Below are positions 1 through 9,763 of a DNA stretch of 64,000 nt, piece by piece. The position numbers and the translations under genes are program-made. Origin of the DNA: Ilumatobacteraceae bacterium (lineage in GTDB: Bacteria; Actinomycetota; Acidimicrobiia; Acidimicrobiales; Ilumatobacteraceae); assembly GCA_017853385.1 (NCBI GenBank), contig JAFMJR010000001.1:1-64000 (forward strand), read 5' to 3'. The notes under the pieces are model-generated. The model was not told where the DNA came from, did not search any database, and saw only the letters and a program-made list of their open reading frames with translations. Numbering within the stretch: position 1 is the first letter of the stretch; every line of letters begins with the position of its first letter.

Positions 1-9
1 CATAACGAT

Positions 10-279
10 TTACTTCAACAGACTTGTCAACGTGGTAACGAGGTAGGCGAGTACGACACTGACAACAATCGCAGCCAATGCCCCGGCCACGAGACTGCCA
101 CCGAGGAGGCCAATGGCACTTGCCTTCCGTTGCTTGTCAGATGGTTCGCTATATAGAGGTGTTGTATTTGTGCGGACCTGAACAACATTTGGGCGGTTTG
201 GTCTGGCAGGCTTAGAACCATTCAGAATTACTAGTGCGCCAATTGCCAAACTAACGGCAAGCAACGCCCTGACTGTCAC
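10..279 (-). CDS. small putative membrane protein (2 hydrophobic segments)
   Basis: ORF 10..477(-); hydrophobic segments only after FGVTVRALLAV, so start probably GTG at 279 rather than 477, avoiding overlap with the divergent protease gene. Confidence 0.4.
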   Translation of the reverse strand: MTVRALLAVSLAIGALVILNGSKPARPNRPNVVQVRTNTTPLYSEPSDKQRKASAIGLLGGSLVAGALAAIVVSVVLAYLVTTLTSLLK

Positions 280-310
280 ACCGAATGTGGAAGCGAAAAT
301 AGGTAAATCG

Positions 311-1480
311 ATGAGCGAAAAAAACGACGTCACGATGCCAAATAGCGTACCGTTGCCACCACCGACCCTTGCCTTACCCAAGCCGAGCAAGGCAGAAACG
401 CGCCATTTATGGTGGGCGCTACCAATGCTGACGTGCAGTTGGCTGGCATTGATTGGGATCATTGTTGCATCAAGCATTCAGGTTCGCTTTTGGGAGGTGG
501 CGCCTGGTTCTGCAGAATCAGTGTCGGATCGATTGGGATTTACCAAAGAAGCACTGGCTCAAATCACTCGGTATCCCTCCTCTAATTCAGTGCTTTTTGT
601 AACTGCATTTGGTGGACAAATGACTGCGCTAGAGACGTTTGTTGGCTCAATTGATCCCGACGTAGAGATTCAGTCCTACGAAGAACGTTTTGGCAAGAGC
701 ACTCCGGGCGGCCAGCAGCAACTTGGTTTTCAGTCAATGACTACTGCAAAGCAAATTGCTGAATACGTTGCTTTTACGCGGCTAGGCCTTGAGGCAACCT
801 TCGAGCTGGGGGACATCATTGTTGAAGAAGTTGTGTGTTTAGAGGTAGCTGTCACACTTAGTGCCTGTAATCAGTTGCAACCCGGGGACACGCTTGTGTC
901 ATTTGATGGGAAGGCGATCCCAACACTTGCAGATCTAGCTCCGCTTATGAATGGCTATGAGCCGGGAGATGTAGTGACGTTGGGCGTGATTCCGCACATG
1001 GAATCAGAGGCGCAAGAACGCCGAGTGCAATTGATTGAAAGTCCTGATGAACCCGGTAGGACCATTATTGGATTTATCCCTGCCGACACCCGAACGGTAG
1101 TGCTTCCCTTTGAAGTCACGATTGACACGGATCGAATTGGGGGACCATCAGCTGGGCTTGCATTTACCCTTGCTTTGCTTGATGAAATGACCCCCGGGGA
1201 TCTATTTGGTGGAGTGAAGGTGGCGGCCACTGGAACGATGAATGAAGACGAAACCATCGGCGCAATTGGTGCGCTTCGTCAAAAAGCAGTTGCGGTGAAA
1301 GCTGCTGGCGCAAAATTGTTCTTGGTTCCCAAATCTCAGTCATCTGACGAATTGTCAGCTGCTCGGGAGGTCTTGGGTTCTTCGGTGAAATTAGTGACTG
1401 TTGCAAACCTCGACGAAGCACTCGCGGTGCTCGAGTCGATGGGAGGCAGCGGACTCACGAATGCCACAATCTCCCTCTAA
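311..1480 (+). CDS. PDZ-domain, Lon-like (S16) serine protease, YlbL-type
   Basis: N-terminal TM; PDZ-like region CNQLQPGDTLVSFDGK; S16 Ser motif GPSAGLAFTLALLD and Lys region IGALRQKAVAV; ORF opens at GTG 287, ATG at 311. Confidence 0.85.
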   Translation: MSEKNDVTMPNSVPLPPPTLALPKPSKAETRHLWWALPMLTCSWLALIGIIVASSIQVRFWEVAPGSAESVSDRLGFTKEALAQITRYPSSNSVLFVTAFGGQMTALETFVGSIDPDVEIQSYEERFGKSTPGGQQQLGFQSMTTAKQIAEYVAFTRLGLEATFELGDIIVEEVVCLEVAVTLSACNQLQPGDTLVSFDGKAIPTLADLAPLMNGYEPGDVVTLGVIPHMESEAQERRVQLIESPDEPGRTIIGFIPADTRTVVLPFEVTIDTDRIGGPSAGLAFTLALLDEMTPGDLFGGVKVAATGTMNEDETIGAIGALRQKAVAVKAAGAKLFLVPKSQSSDELSAAREVLGSSVKLVTVANLDEALAVLESMGGSGLTNATISL

Positions 1481-1501
1481 CTGGGGCGTACTCTTGTTTG
1501 C

Positions 1502-3409
1502 ATGGCAATTTCTTTTTCACGCCCCGATCCGTCTTCACCGGCGGCCGTTGGCTCTGCGCAATTCAGCGTAGTTCGACGAGGGTTTGATCAAGAAGAAGTT
1601 CGCGATCTCTTACGTGGAGTTTCTGCAGAGCTTGCCCGTTTACAAGAACGTGAACGATTTCTCGAAAGCGAGCTTCGCTCGATGCAGACGCGGGGCCTTT
1701 CTTCACCAGGAGTGCTGGATGAAGAGACAGTTACAACTCTTTTAGGCGAGGAAACCGCACGGGTTCTTACCTCGGCGAGAGAAGCGGCTAAGCAGCAAAT
1801 TGCTCGTGCAGCCGAAACCGCCGAGCGTTTGGTGCGTGAAGCAAACTCTGATGCTGCTCGTGTGCGACAGGAAGCTGAAATTGAAGCCTCCCGCAAACGT
1901 GCAGATGCAGTTGCTGATGTTGAAGCTGAAATCGAGCTTGCAAAACAGCAAGGTCGAGAAATGGTCGTTGAGGCTCGCGAATATCGTGAAAAAGTTCTAA
2001 GCGAACTTGCACGCAGGCGCGAACTTGCACGCGAACAAATTGAGCACCTCATTCATGATCGAGATCGTTTAGTTGCAGCGTTTGATCGCGCAAGGCTCGC
2101 CGCAAACGATGTTGTAGGTGACCTCACCGAATTTGATGAATTGTCAGAGGAAGTGGCCCGGATTAGCGGGGTGAGTGCGCCGGCTGACTCGTCAACAGCA
2201 ATAATTTTTGATCACACCAAAGATCCCGATGCGATCCCACAATCGTCTGAAACGATTGAATCTGAAAAGCCAGTTGCAGTCGTAGCTGAGTCAATTGATG
2301 TGGTTCCTGAAGTTGAACCAATCCATGAAGAAGTTTCAATTCACGAAGACCCTGTTGGCGGCCTCGAAGAAGTTGAAGAAGTTGAAGAAGTCGTTGAACA
2401 TGTTGCAGAGGAAGCTCCTGACACCACCGTCGTGTTAATGCACGAACCACCTGCGGGAATGTCGGAACATCCATCCGCAGAACCTCCTGCGCAGGAACAC
2501 ATTGCAGAAGTAGTGCAATTGTTTGGAAAAAAGCGCAAAGATGCTGAAGAAGTACAGGAGTCTGCTCCGGCCGTCTCTGAACCAATTAAGCAGGAGCCAC
2601 AATCAGAAATCGTTAAACCAGCTTCGGTAAACACGCAGAAGAAATCAGTTGACGATTTATTTGCTCGGCTCAAGCAATCAAGCACCGAAGAGGTCGCGCG
2701 AACTGCAAAGCCAAAGGTTGTAGTTCCCAAAGTTGATCAAGGTGTATTTGACCATCGCGATGAAGCGCTTGAGCCAATCATGGTATTGATTACACGAAAA
2801 ATGAAACGTGTGCTTGCTGACGAAGAGAATTCAATGCTCACGTATCTACAGGGCAAAAAAGCTGTAGTTGCACTTGAGAAAGTTTTGCCATCGGCAGACG
2901 ACCATGTGCATATGTATGTTGAAGCATTGGCCGAAGATGTGATCTCAGCGGCAATGGCTGGAGCTCAAAGCTTGTCAAAGTTGATGAAAGCAGATTTGCG
3001 CAAACGAATTACTCGAACCGCCGTGATGCAAGTTGTTTCGCGCACGATTGAGGAATCAACTATTCGTCCACTTCGTGAAAAAATTCAACGCGCCGTTGAG
3101 CAAAGTGACGGCAATAAGGACGAGATGTCAAATCTCATTCGCAATGTCTATCGCGAGATGAAAATGCAACGCGTAGAACATCAGGTTGGCGATATTGCGC
3201 GTATGGCTTACAGCCGTGGTGCCTACCTGGTGTTAGATCAAGGCACCAAAGTTTGCTGGATGGTTGATCCAAATGGTCCGAGTTGCGCGGACGCCGAAGA
3301 CAATTCGCTAGCAGGGTCAACTGAACTGGGCAGCGAGTTTCCTACAGGGCACATTCATCCAACTGCACATGCAGGATGCCGATGCCTCGTAGCGCCTATC
3401 GGCGACTAA
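1502..3409 (+). CDS. DivIVA-like coiled-coil protein with C-terminal phage Mu gpF-like (minor head) motif
   Basis: N-term FSVVRRGFDQEEVRDLLRGVSAELARLQERERFLE (DivIVA-like), coiled coil, acidic E/V linker, C-term VCWMVDPNGPSCADAEDN...FPTGHIHPTAHAGCRCLVAPI. Confidence 0.75.
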   Translation: MAISFSRPDPSSPAAVGSAQFSVVRRGFDQEEVRDLLRGVSAELARLQERERFLESELRSMQTRGLSSPGVLDEETVTTLLGEETARVLTSAREAAKQQIARAAETAERLVREANSDAARVRQEAEIEASRKRADAVADVEAEIELAKQQGREMVVEAREYREKVLSELARRRELAREQIEHLIHDRDRLVAAFDRARLAANDVVGDLTEFDELSEEVARISGVSAPADSSTAIIFDHTKDPDAIPQSSETIESEKPVAVVAESIDVVPEVEPIHEEVSIHEDPVGGLEEVEEVEEVVEHVAEEAPDTTVVLMHEPPAGMSEHPSAEPPAQEHIAEVVQLFGKKRKDAEEVQESAPAVSEPIKQEPQSEIVKPASVNTQKKSVDDLFARLKQSSTEEVARTAKPKVVVPKVDQGVFDHRDEALEPIMVLITRKMKRVLADEENSMLTYLQGKKAVVALEKVLPSADDHVHMYVEALAEDVISAAMAGAQSLSKLMKADLRKRITRTAVMQVVSRTIEESTIRPLREKIQRAVEQSDGNKDEMSNLIRNVYREMKMQRVEHQVGDIARMAYSRGAYLVLDQGTKVCWMVDPNGPSCADAEDNSLAGSTELGSEFPTGHIHPTAHAGCRCLVAPIGD

Positions 3410-3419
3410 TCTCCACTGC

Positions 3420-6353
3420 GTGCGCAACCCTTCCGATTTACCTCCACGTCGTCCCCGCAACCCCCAAGGCGGTTTTCGTCTAAAACGCCCTGGAAAAGGT
3501 CGAATTATTGCAACTGCAGTAATCGGTCTCATCGTTGCAATTTTCTTATCTGCAAAGAGCGTTTCGGGCTTCTATGTTGACGCCCTATGGCATGACGTAC
3601 TTGGTCGCGGAGACATTTTCTGGGGAACTCTGAAGGTAAAAGCAGCATTGGGTGCGGCTTTTGTTGCAACATTCGTTGTTTTGATGCTTATTAATGGATG
3701 GCTTGCTGATCGAATTGCCCCTACGACAATTGCTCCATCTCCAGAAGAGCGAGCGCTAGCCGGGTATCGACAACTCGTTGGTAGAAAGCAATGGGTTGTG
3801 CGCTCAGTATTAGCAGTAGTGCTTGGCTTGATGGTGGGTTTGCCAGCCATGACGCAATGGCAAGAGTGGCTTCTGTTTAAAAATCATCAATCGTTTGGCA
3901 TTAACGAAGCTCTGTTTAGTCAAGACATCAGTTTTTATGTATTCCGGTTGCCATTTGCTGAATTCGTGGTGAATTGGCTGTTCGGTGCGCTTGTACTTGT
4001 CACCGTTGTTTCGGTTGCAATCCACTACCTCAATGGCGGCATTCGTCTTCAAGTACAGGGTCGAAAGGTTACGCCTCAAGCGAAGGCGCATCTTTCAGTG
4101 TTGTTTGCTGGTCTTGCTGTAGTGCGTGCTGCTGGATATTGGTTGTCTAGATTTTCGTTGACTGATTCAACTCGTGGCGTGGTCCAAGGTGCCACGTATA
4201 CAGACGTAAACGCGCAACTTCCTGCAACAAATTTAATGATTCTCGTTTCACTTGCAGTCGCGGTCTTATTTCTTTGGAATGTTCGCCTAAAAGGTTGGAG
4301 AATTCCAGTACTTGCCACGCTGATGTGGATGCTTACGGCAGTTGTTGCAGGAACGATTTATCCAGCAATCATTCAGCGTTTCTCTGTGCAACCAAACGTC
4401 AGCACTAAAGAGCTTCCGTACATTGAAAATAATCTGGTCGCAACGAAGGCGGCATTCAACATTGACGCTGTTACCCAAGAATCTTTGAATTTTGGGCCAA
4501 TCACTGCTGCTGATGTTTCGGCAAATGAGACTCCATTGCGCGACGTTCGACAACTTGATCCTCTAGAAATGCGTGATCGCTTCGCATTGGATGAGGGAAA
4601 GACTTCGTTTTACGCAATTAGAGATTTGGATGTCGATCGTTACGTAATTGATGGCCGTTTGCAACAAGTGATTCTTGGTTCACGAGAACTCAACACTGAA
4701 GGTATTCCAAACCGCACGTGGGTTTCTCGTCATCTCATCTATACCCATGGATGTGGAGTGGTGGCAGCGCCCGCAAGCAGGGTCACTGTTGATGGTCGAC
4801 CAACATACATTGATCTCGGCGTCAAAAAGCCGCAGCTATATGTGGGCGAAGGTCTTGACGGATATTCAATTGTTGGCACGAATCAAATTGAGCAAGCCTG
4901 TCCTGATACTTCTGCATCGCCATATTCAGGAACCGGTGGAGTGCAACTTTCATCTCCGGTTCGACGCGTTGCATTCGCACTGCATTTCGGCGAATACAAC
5001 TTGTTTGGTTCAAACCTCATTTCTTCTGAGTCGCAAATCATGTGGATTCGAAATGTGAAAGAACGTGTGCAAAAGATTGCGCCATTTTTTCAATATGACT
5101 CAGATCCTTATCCTGCTGTTGTTGATGGGAAAGTGGTGTGGATCGTGGATGCATTCACCACCACAAGTCGCTATCCAAATTCTCAATCCGCAAACACTGA
5201 TCAGTTGCCTGCCGGCTCGGGTTTGAATACCAATTTCAACTATGTGCGAAATAGCGTGAAAGTTGTTGTTGATGCATATTCGGGTGCAACAACTTTTTAT
5301 CAGGTTGATGCTAAAGACCCAATCGCAAATGCTTGGGGGAAAGCATTCCCAGAACTGCTCACACCAGTTGCTGAGGCTTCAGCGGATTTAGTTGCCCATT
5401 TCCGTTACCCAGAAGACCTATTCAGGGTGCAGACGAATATGTATGGCCGATATCAGTTTGATGATCCAACACTGTTCTTTAATCGAGATGCGGCGTGGAG
5501 TGTTGCTCAAGCTCCACCAACCGAGCCAGAGGGAACTACTGGTGTAGTGGGCTCAGCAGATACTTCGCTGACGCCCGACATGATCAATGTTCAAGACGCA
5601 AACGTGGAACGCTTCGAACCGTACTTCACCATCTTCCATGCACCGGGTGCCACTGAATCAAACGGCGTGTTCTCGATGCTTCGTCCGTTTGTTCCGTTTT
5701 CGTCTGACAATGCGCGAAAAGAATTGCGTGCACTCATGGTCGTATCAAGTGACCCTAGAACGTATGGACAATTGACGGTGTACAAGGTTGGAGAACCACT
5801 GCCTGAAGGACCTGCAACGGTTGCCGCAGAGTTTGGAAGCGATCCAACTGTTTCACAACAGGTAACACTGCTTGATCAACGAGGCTCTCGAGTCATTTAT
5901 GGTGACTTGCAGATTGTGCCTATTTCAAAAGGATTGGTGTACGTGCGCCCACTGTTTGTGCGACCAGACGATGCTTCGGCTCGCCAAGTATTCGTGCGCA
6001 AGATGTTGGCTTCGTACAACAACAAAGTTGTGATTGCTGATGATTTGACTACAGCAATTACACGGCTGTTCCCTGGATATGCGGGTTCACTTGGAGACAG
6101 AGTGAGTGATGGTGGTGCAGTTGTGCCGGATTCAACGATCCCTGATTCAGGAAACACAACGCAAACCACTGTTCCAAGCAGTGTTCCATCAAGTTCGCAA
6201 TCTGCACCTGAATTGCTTGCTCAAGCTGAGGTCCTTTTCGATCAGGCTGACGCAGCCCTTGCGCAAACTCCACCAGACTTTGCTACGTATCAGTCGAAAT
6301 TGTCTCAAGCACGAGAGTTAATTCGACAAGCTCTGCAAATGATTGGAAACTGA
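3420..6353 (+). CDS. UPF0182 family large membrane protein
   Basis: 977 aa; multiple N-terminal TM segments, then conserved-looking periplasmic region (GVQLSSPVRRVAFALHFGEYNLFGS); family recognised by overall layout. Confidence 0.85.
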   Translation: MRNPSDLPPRRPRNPQGGFRLKRPGKGRIIATAVIGLIVAIFLSAKSVSGFYVDALWHDVLGRGDIFWGTLKVKAALGAAFVATFVVLMLINGWLADRIAPTTIAPSPEERALAGYRQLVGRKQWVVRSVLAVVLGLMVGLPAMTQWQEWLLFKNHQSFGINEALFSQDISFYVFRLPFAEFVVNWLFGALVLVTVVSVAIHYLNGGIRLQVQGRKVTPQAKAHLSVLFAGLAVVRAAGYWLSRFSLTDSTRGVVQGATYTDVNAQLPATNLMILVSLAVAVLFLWNVRLKGWRIPVLATLMWMLTAVVAGTIYPAIIQRFSVQPNVSTKELPYIENNLVATKAAFNIDAVTQESLNFGPITAADVSANETPLRDVRQLDPLEMRDRFALDEGKTSFYAIRDLDVDRYVIDGRLQQVILGSRELNTEGIPNRTWVSRHLIYTHGCGVVAAPASRVTVDGRPTYIDLGVKKPQLYVGEGLDGYSIVGTNQIEQACPDTSASPYSGTGGVQLSSPVRRVAFALHFGEYNLFGSNLISSESQIMWIRNVKERVQKIAPFFQYDSDPYPAVVDGKVVWIVDAFTTTSRYPNSQSANTDQLPAGSGLNTNFNYVRNSVKVVVDAYSGATTFYQVDAKDPIANAWGKAFPELLTPVAEASADLVAHFRYPEDLFRVQTNMYGRYQFDDPTLFFNRDAAWSVAQAPPTEPEGTTGVVGSADTSLTPDMINVQDANVERFEPYFTIFHAPGATESNGVFSMLRPFVPFSSDNARKELRALMVVSSDPRTYGQLTVYKVGEPLPEGPATVAAEFGSDPTVSQQVTLLDQRGSRVIYGDLQIVPISKGLVYVRPLFVRPDDASARQVFVRKMLASYNNKVVIADDLTTAITRLFPGYAGSLGDRVSDGGAVVPDSTIPDSGNTTQTTVPSSVPSSSQSAPELLAQAEVLFDQADAALAQTPPDFATYQSKLSQARELIRQALQMIGN

Positions 6354-6356
6354 GCC

Positions 6357-6740
6357 TTAACGGTTTTCGCGGATTATTTCTGCGAGCATCGCTAGGTCTT
6401 GGCGAAATGCAATTTCATAACGTGCTTGCTCATTTGCAATGCGTGTCTGATTAATTCGCAGTTGCTCAAGAGCGGCAAGTGAAGCCGGGTCTTCCTGTTT
6501 GTCGATGAGTGCTTGAATTTCGTTACCTAACTCGTGGAGTTGGTTAGACATTTCTGCACTTGTAGCTGAAAGACGCTGATCAAAAAGAGTCAGTCGTTGT
6601 TCAAGAGTGTTTATTGAAGCAGTCACGAGCGAAAGCTCATTTGCTCGCTTTGTTACCTCAGATCGAAGCGCAACGAGTTCGGCGCGCACTTCAGAAAGGT
6701 CAGTGACCGTTGCCTTTGGATTGCGAGAGAAGAGTGCCAT
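6357..6740 (-). CDS. hypothetical coiled-coil protein
   Basis: 127 aa, heptad-rich (RAELVALRSEVTKRANELSLVTASINTLEQRLTLFDQRL). Confidence 0.55.
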   Translation of the reverse strand: MALFSRNPKATVTDLSEVRAELVALRSEVTKRANELSLVTASINTLEQRLTLFDQRLSATSAEMSNQLHELGNEIQALIDKQEDPASLAALEQLRINQTRIANEQARYEIAFRQDLAMLAEIIRENR

Positions 6741-6819
6741 GGGAAGTGATGTGATTCAGGTGTTTTGGTGTGAAGGTTGCGATAGTGATGGTGTGCTCGC
6801 TACCGTACAACTTCTACGA

Positions 6820-6896
<77 letters not shown>

Positions 6897-6901
6897 AGGT
6901 C

Positions 6902-6931
6902 AAAAGGTCCCCGGTTCGCCGGGGGCCTTTT
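6902..6931 (+). terminator. intrinsic terminator downstream of tRNA-fMet
   Basis: AAAAGG-T-CCCCGG-TTCG-CCGGGG-G-CCTTTT hairpin ending in T-run. Confidence 0.85.
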
Positions 6932-6974
6932 GCATATGTGGGCTTGCGATGCGACGAATTGTTAGATTGCCTGA

Positions 6975-7349
6975 ATGTCAAATAACAAGCCATCAATCAC
7001 GATTCCGCAAGAAACTCCGCCATCAACTTTGGAAATTGCCGACATCACTGTTGGAACTGGAGATGAGGCCGTAAAGGGCAAGAATGTTTCAGTCCACTAC
7101 GTAGGTGTTGCGTGGAGCAATGGCCAAGAATTTGATGCTTCATGGAATCGCGGGGAACCGTTTGATTTTCGTTTGGGTGCAAGCCAAGTGATCCAAGGTT
7201 GGGATGATGGCGTTGCAGGAATGAAAGTTGGTGGACGTCGTCAACTCACCATTCCGCCAGACATGGGATATGGAAGCCGCGGTGCAGGCGGAGTAATTAA
7301 AGGCGGCGAAACACTCGTGTTTGTTGTTGACCTGCTGAATGTTTTTTAA
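6975..7349 (+). CDS. FKBP-type peptidyl-prolyl cis-trans isomerase
   Basis: VSVHYVGVAWSNGQEFDASWNRGEPFDFRLGASQVIQGWDDGVAGMKVGGRRQLTIPPDMGYG. Confidence 0.93.
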   Translation: MSNNKPSITIPQETPPSTLEIADITVGTGDEAVKGKNVSVHYVGVAWSNGQEFDASWNRGEPFDFRLGASQVIQGWDDGVAGMKVGGRRQLTIPPDMGYGSRGAGGVIKGGETLVFVVDLLNVF

Positions 7350-7382
7350 CTAACTACAGGTAGGCTTATTTCAACAGAACTT

Positions 7383-7402
7383 TGTGCAACATACGTTGCA
7401 CA
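7383..7402. promoter_or_regulatory. perfect 8+8 bp inverted repeat upstream of saccharopine dehydrogenase-like gene
   Basis: TGTGCAAC-ATAC-GTTGCACA, 20 bp before ATG 7422. Confidence 0.5.
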
Positions 7403-7421
7403 TCAAAAGAACTGGTGAGTA

Positions 7422-8708
7422 ATGAATATCTTGGTAATCGGTGCAGGTGGCGTGGGCGCTTCAATGGCGTCTATTGCAGAGACCCGATCGTTTTTCAGTC
7501 AGTTTGTACTGGCCGACATTTCACTTGCTCGAGCAGAAGAGGCAATTGCTCAGCTTGATGATCGTGCGAAGTTCGTTGCAGAGCAAGTTGATGCTCGCGA
7601 CAAGGAAGCAATTAAAAACCTTATTCATCGCGTAAAGGCTGATGTTGTGGTGAACGCGTGTGATCCGCGTATGAACGAGCCGATTTTCAATGCTGCGTAT
7701 GAATCTCATTGCAACTACATCGACATGGCAATGAACTTGAGCGAACCACACGCATCTAATCCATATGAAGAGGTTGGCTCACCGCTAGGAGCAGATCAAC
7801 TTGCCGCAGATTCAGCTTGGCGTGAACGCGGTCTTCTTGCGTTGGTGGGAATGGGTGTGGAACCTGGATTGAGTGACGTTTTTGCTCGATATGCGGCTGA
7901 CAACTTGTTTGACACCATCGACGAAATTGGAGTTCGAGATGGCTCTAACTTGTCTATCGACGGTCTTGATTTCGCTCCCACATTTTCTATTTGGACCACG
8001 ATTGAAGAGTGTTTGAATCCACCAATTGTGTGGGAGAAAAATCGTGGTCTTTACACCACCGATTGTTTTTCAGAGCCAGAAGTATTTCACTTTCCGGCTG
8101 GAATTGGTCCTTACGAGTGCGTAAACGTAGAACACGAAGAAGTTCTCCTCATTCCTCGCGAAATTGATTGCAATCGAGTCACTTTTAAATACAGCCTTGG
8201 GGCTGAATTCATTGACTGGTTGAAGACGTTTGCTTATCTAGGCCTAGATAGCAAAGAACATGTCCGAGTGGGAGACGTAAGCGTTTCGCCGCGCGACGTT
8301 CTTGCAGCTGTACTTCCTAACCCTGCAAAACTTGGTCACCTCATGCACGGAAAAACATGTGCAGGAACGTGGGTTCGTGGAACCTATGACGGAGAGCCGC
8401 GCGAGGTGTATCTGTATCACGTTGCAGACAATGAAACGACAATGCGTGATTGGGGTTCTCAGGCAGTGTTGTGGCAAACAGCAATTTGTCCAGTTGTTGC
8501 ACTTGAGCTTTTGGCTAATGGAAGTTGGAAGTCAACTGGCGTTCGAGGTGCTGAAGCATTTGATGCCGATCCATTTTTGAATTTGCTTGGCGATTATGGC
8601 GCTCATCACGGAATGGTGGAAATGGGACCAGGTTTATGGCCAAGTCCTAAGCCAACCGGCCAACCAGGTTGGGACCGGCCGGTAAAGCGCGCAATTCGCT
8701 TGAGTTAA
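7422..8708 (+). CDS. saccharopine dehydrogenase-like NAD(P)-binding oxidoreductase
   Basis: Rossmann MNILVIGAGGVGASMA; layout of saccharopine dehydrogenase/carboxynorspermidine synthase family. Confidence 0.75.
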   Translation: MNILVIGAGGVGASMASIAETRSFFSQFVLADISLARAEEAIAQLDDRAKFVAEQVDARDKEAIKNLIHRVKADVVVNACDPRMNEPIFNAAYESHCNYIDMAMNLSEPHASNPYEEVGSPLGADQLAADSAWRERGLLALVGMGVEPGLSDVFARYAADNLFDTIDEIGVRDGSNLSIDGLDFAPTFSIWTTIEECLNPPIVWEKNRGLYTTDCFSEPEVFHFPAGIGPYECVNVEHEEVLLIPREIDCNRVTFKYSLGAEFIDWLKTFAYLGLDSKEHVRVGDVSVSPRDVLAAVLPNPAKLGHLMHGKTCAGTWVRGTYDGEPREVYLYHVADNETTMRDWGSQAVLWQTAICPVVALELLANGSWKSTGVRGAEAFDADPFLNLLGDYGAHHGMVEMGPGLWPSPKPTGQPGWDRPVKRAIRLS

Positions 8709-8710
8709 TT

Positions 8711-9124
8711 GTGCAGCGGAATCGCACGCGCAAACTTGTTTCTGCAGGCGCAATTGGTTGTTCTACGGCACTCATGTGGTCGGACGTCGCAATTACTTGG
8801 TGGTCAAACTTTCTCAATTTTGCAATGCGTGTGAATTCAACGGCCACACAAAGCGTTCTTGACAATCGTCCCTCTGGTGACGCGGATCTGCACGCAGTGA
8901 TGTGGGGTTTTTGCGCATTGCTCATTGCGTACGCATTGAATTGGCGAGATGTGTGGCGAGCAACTGCAGGATTGTTCGTTTGGACAGTTTTTGTAGAGCT
9001 GGCTCAACCGTGGTTTACCGAGATGCGATCTCGTCAATTGAGCGATTTGATTGGAAATTGCTTTGGAATTTTACTGATTGCGATTTCAGTAGAAGTTATT
9101 GCAAAGGTCCGAGCACGCCGGTGA
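8711..9124 (+). CDS. VanZ-like small membrane protein
   Basis: GTG start after upstream stop; 4 hydrophobic segments; SRQLSDLIGNCFGILLI resembles VanZ-type motif. Confidence 0.5.
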   Translation: MQRNRTRKLVSAGAIGCSTALMWSDVAITWWSNFLNFAMRVNSTATQSVLDNRPSGDADLHAVMWGFCALLIAYALNWRDVWRATAGLFVWTVFVELAQPWFTEMRSRQLSDLIGNCFGILLIAISVEVIAKVRARR

Positions 9125-9704
9125 AGTAGTGCTTGCGACAGAGCAATTCATATCGAATTTCGTCACCAAAAAGTGGTTCGCTCATTGTCTTGTCTGTATC
9201 ACCGACGACTACGGTCTCGCCTTCGTACACGATGTCGCCATTTACTAAGCGAGCATTGAAGTTTGCTCGTTCACCGCACCAACAACGAGCCTCAACTTGC
9301 ATTTCCACCCGTTGGTCAGCAATTTCAAGAAGCCTACGAGTGCCGTCAAACAATAAGCCGCGAAAATCAGTGATGAGCCCGAAAGCAAAAACATCAACTT
9401 TGAGTTCATCAACAATGCGCGCGAGTTGGTTGCATTGCTCTACGGAATAGAACTGTGTTTCATCGCAGACCAAAAATTGCAGTGGCATTTTTGACTTAGT
9501 GAGCTCAAAAAGATCAAGATCTGCAGAAACATCAACTGCTGGAGCAGAAACTCCTAATCGACTGGTGACCTGTGATCCATCTCGATCAAGCTTGGTGAGC
9601 AGTAAACCAGTAACACCTCGCGACGACATGTTGTGATGAATCTGCAGAGCAAGGGTGCTTTTCCCAGAACCCATTGTGCCGTAGTTGAATCGCAAGGTGG
9701 CCAT
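9096..9704 (-). CDS. tdk: thymidine kinase
   Basis: MATLRFNYGTMGSGKSTLALQ P-loop; FLVCDETQFYSVEQ; CWCGERANFNARLVNG. Confidence 0.93.
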   Translation of the reverse strand: MATLRFNYGTMGSGKSTLALQIHHNMSSRGVTGLLLTKLDRDGSQVTSRLGVSAPAVDVSADLDLFELTKSKMPLQFLVCDETQFYSVEQCNQLARIVDELKVDVFAFGLITDFRGLLFDGTRRLLEIADQRVEMQVEARCWCGERANFNARLVNGDIVYEGETVVVGDTDKTMSEPLFGDEIRYELLCRKHYFTGVLGPLQ

Positions 9705-9763
9705 GACGAACATGAACCGTAGTCGGACTGACATGCATCATGCACCTGGCGTAATCTTGAGTA

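Noticed and set aside
1588-2052. 154-aa Arg/Ser/Ala-rich minus-strand ORF within the DivIVA-like gene
   Set aside because: Composition is the complement of Glu/Ala-rich coiled-coil codons; shadow ORF.
2367-2400. Short repeated GAAGTTGAA units
   Set aside because: Encodes the acidic EEVEEVEEVVEH linker; simple low-complexity linker rather than a regulatory or phase-variable repeat (not a clean tandem repeat).
3240-3409. Prophage remnant suggested by phage-head-like motif
   Set aside because: No other phage genes, integrase or att-like repeats nearby; the motif is in frame with a chromosomal DivIVA-like gene.
9734-9744. TGCATCATGCA dyad between tdk and deoC
   Set aside because: Only 5+5 bp; too short to support as a regulatory site alone.
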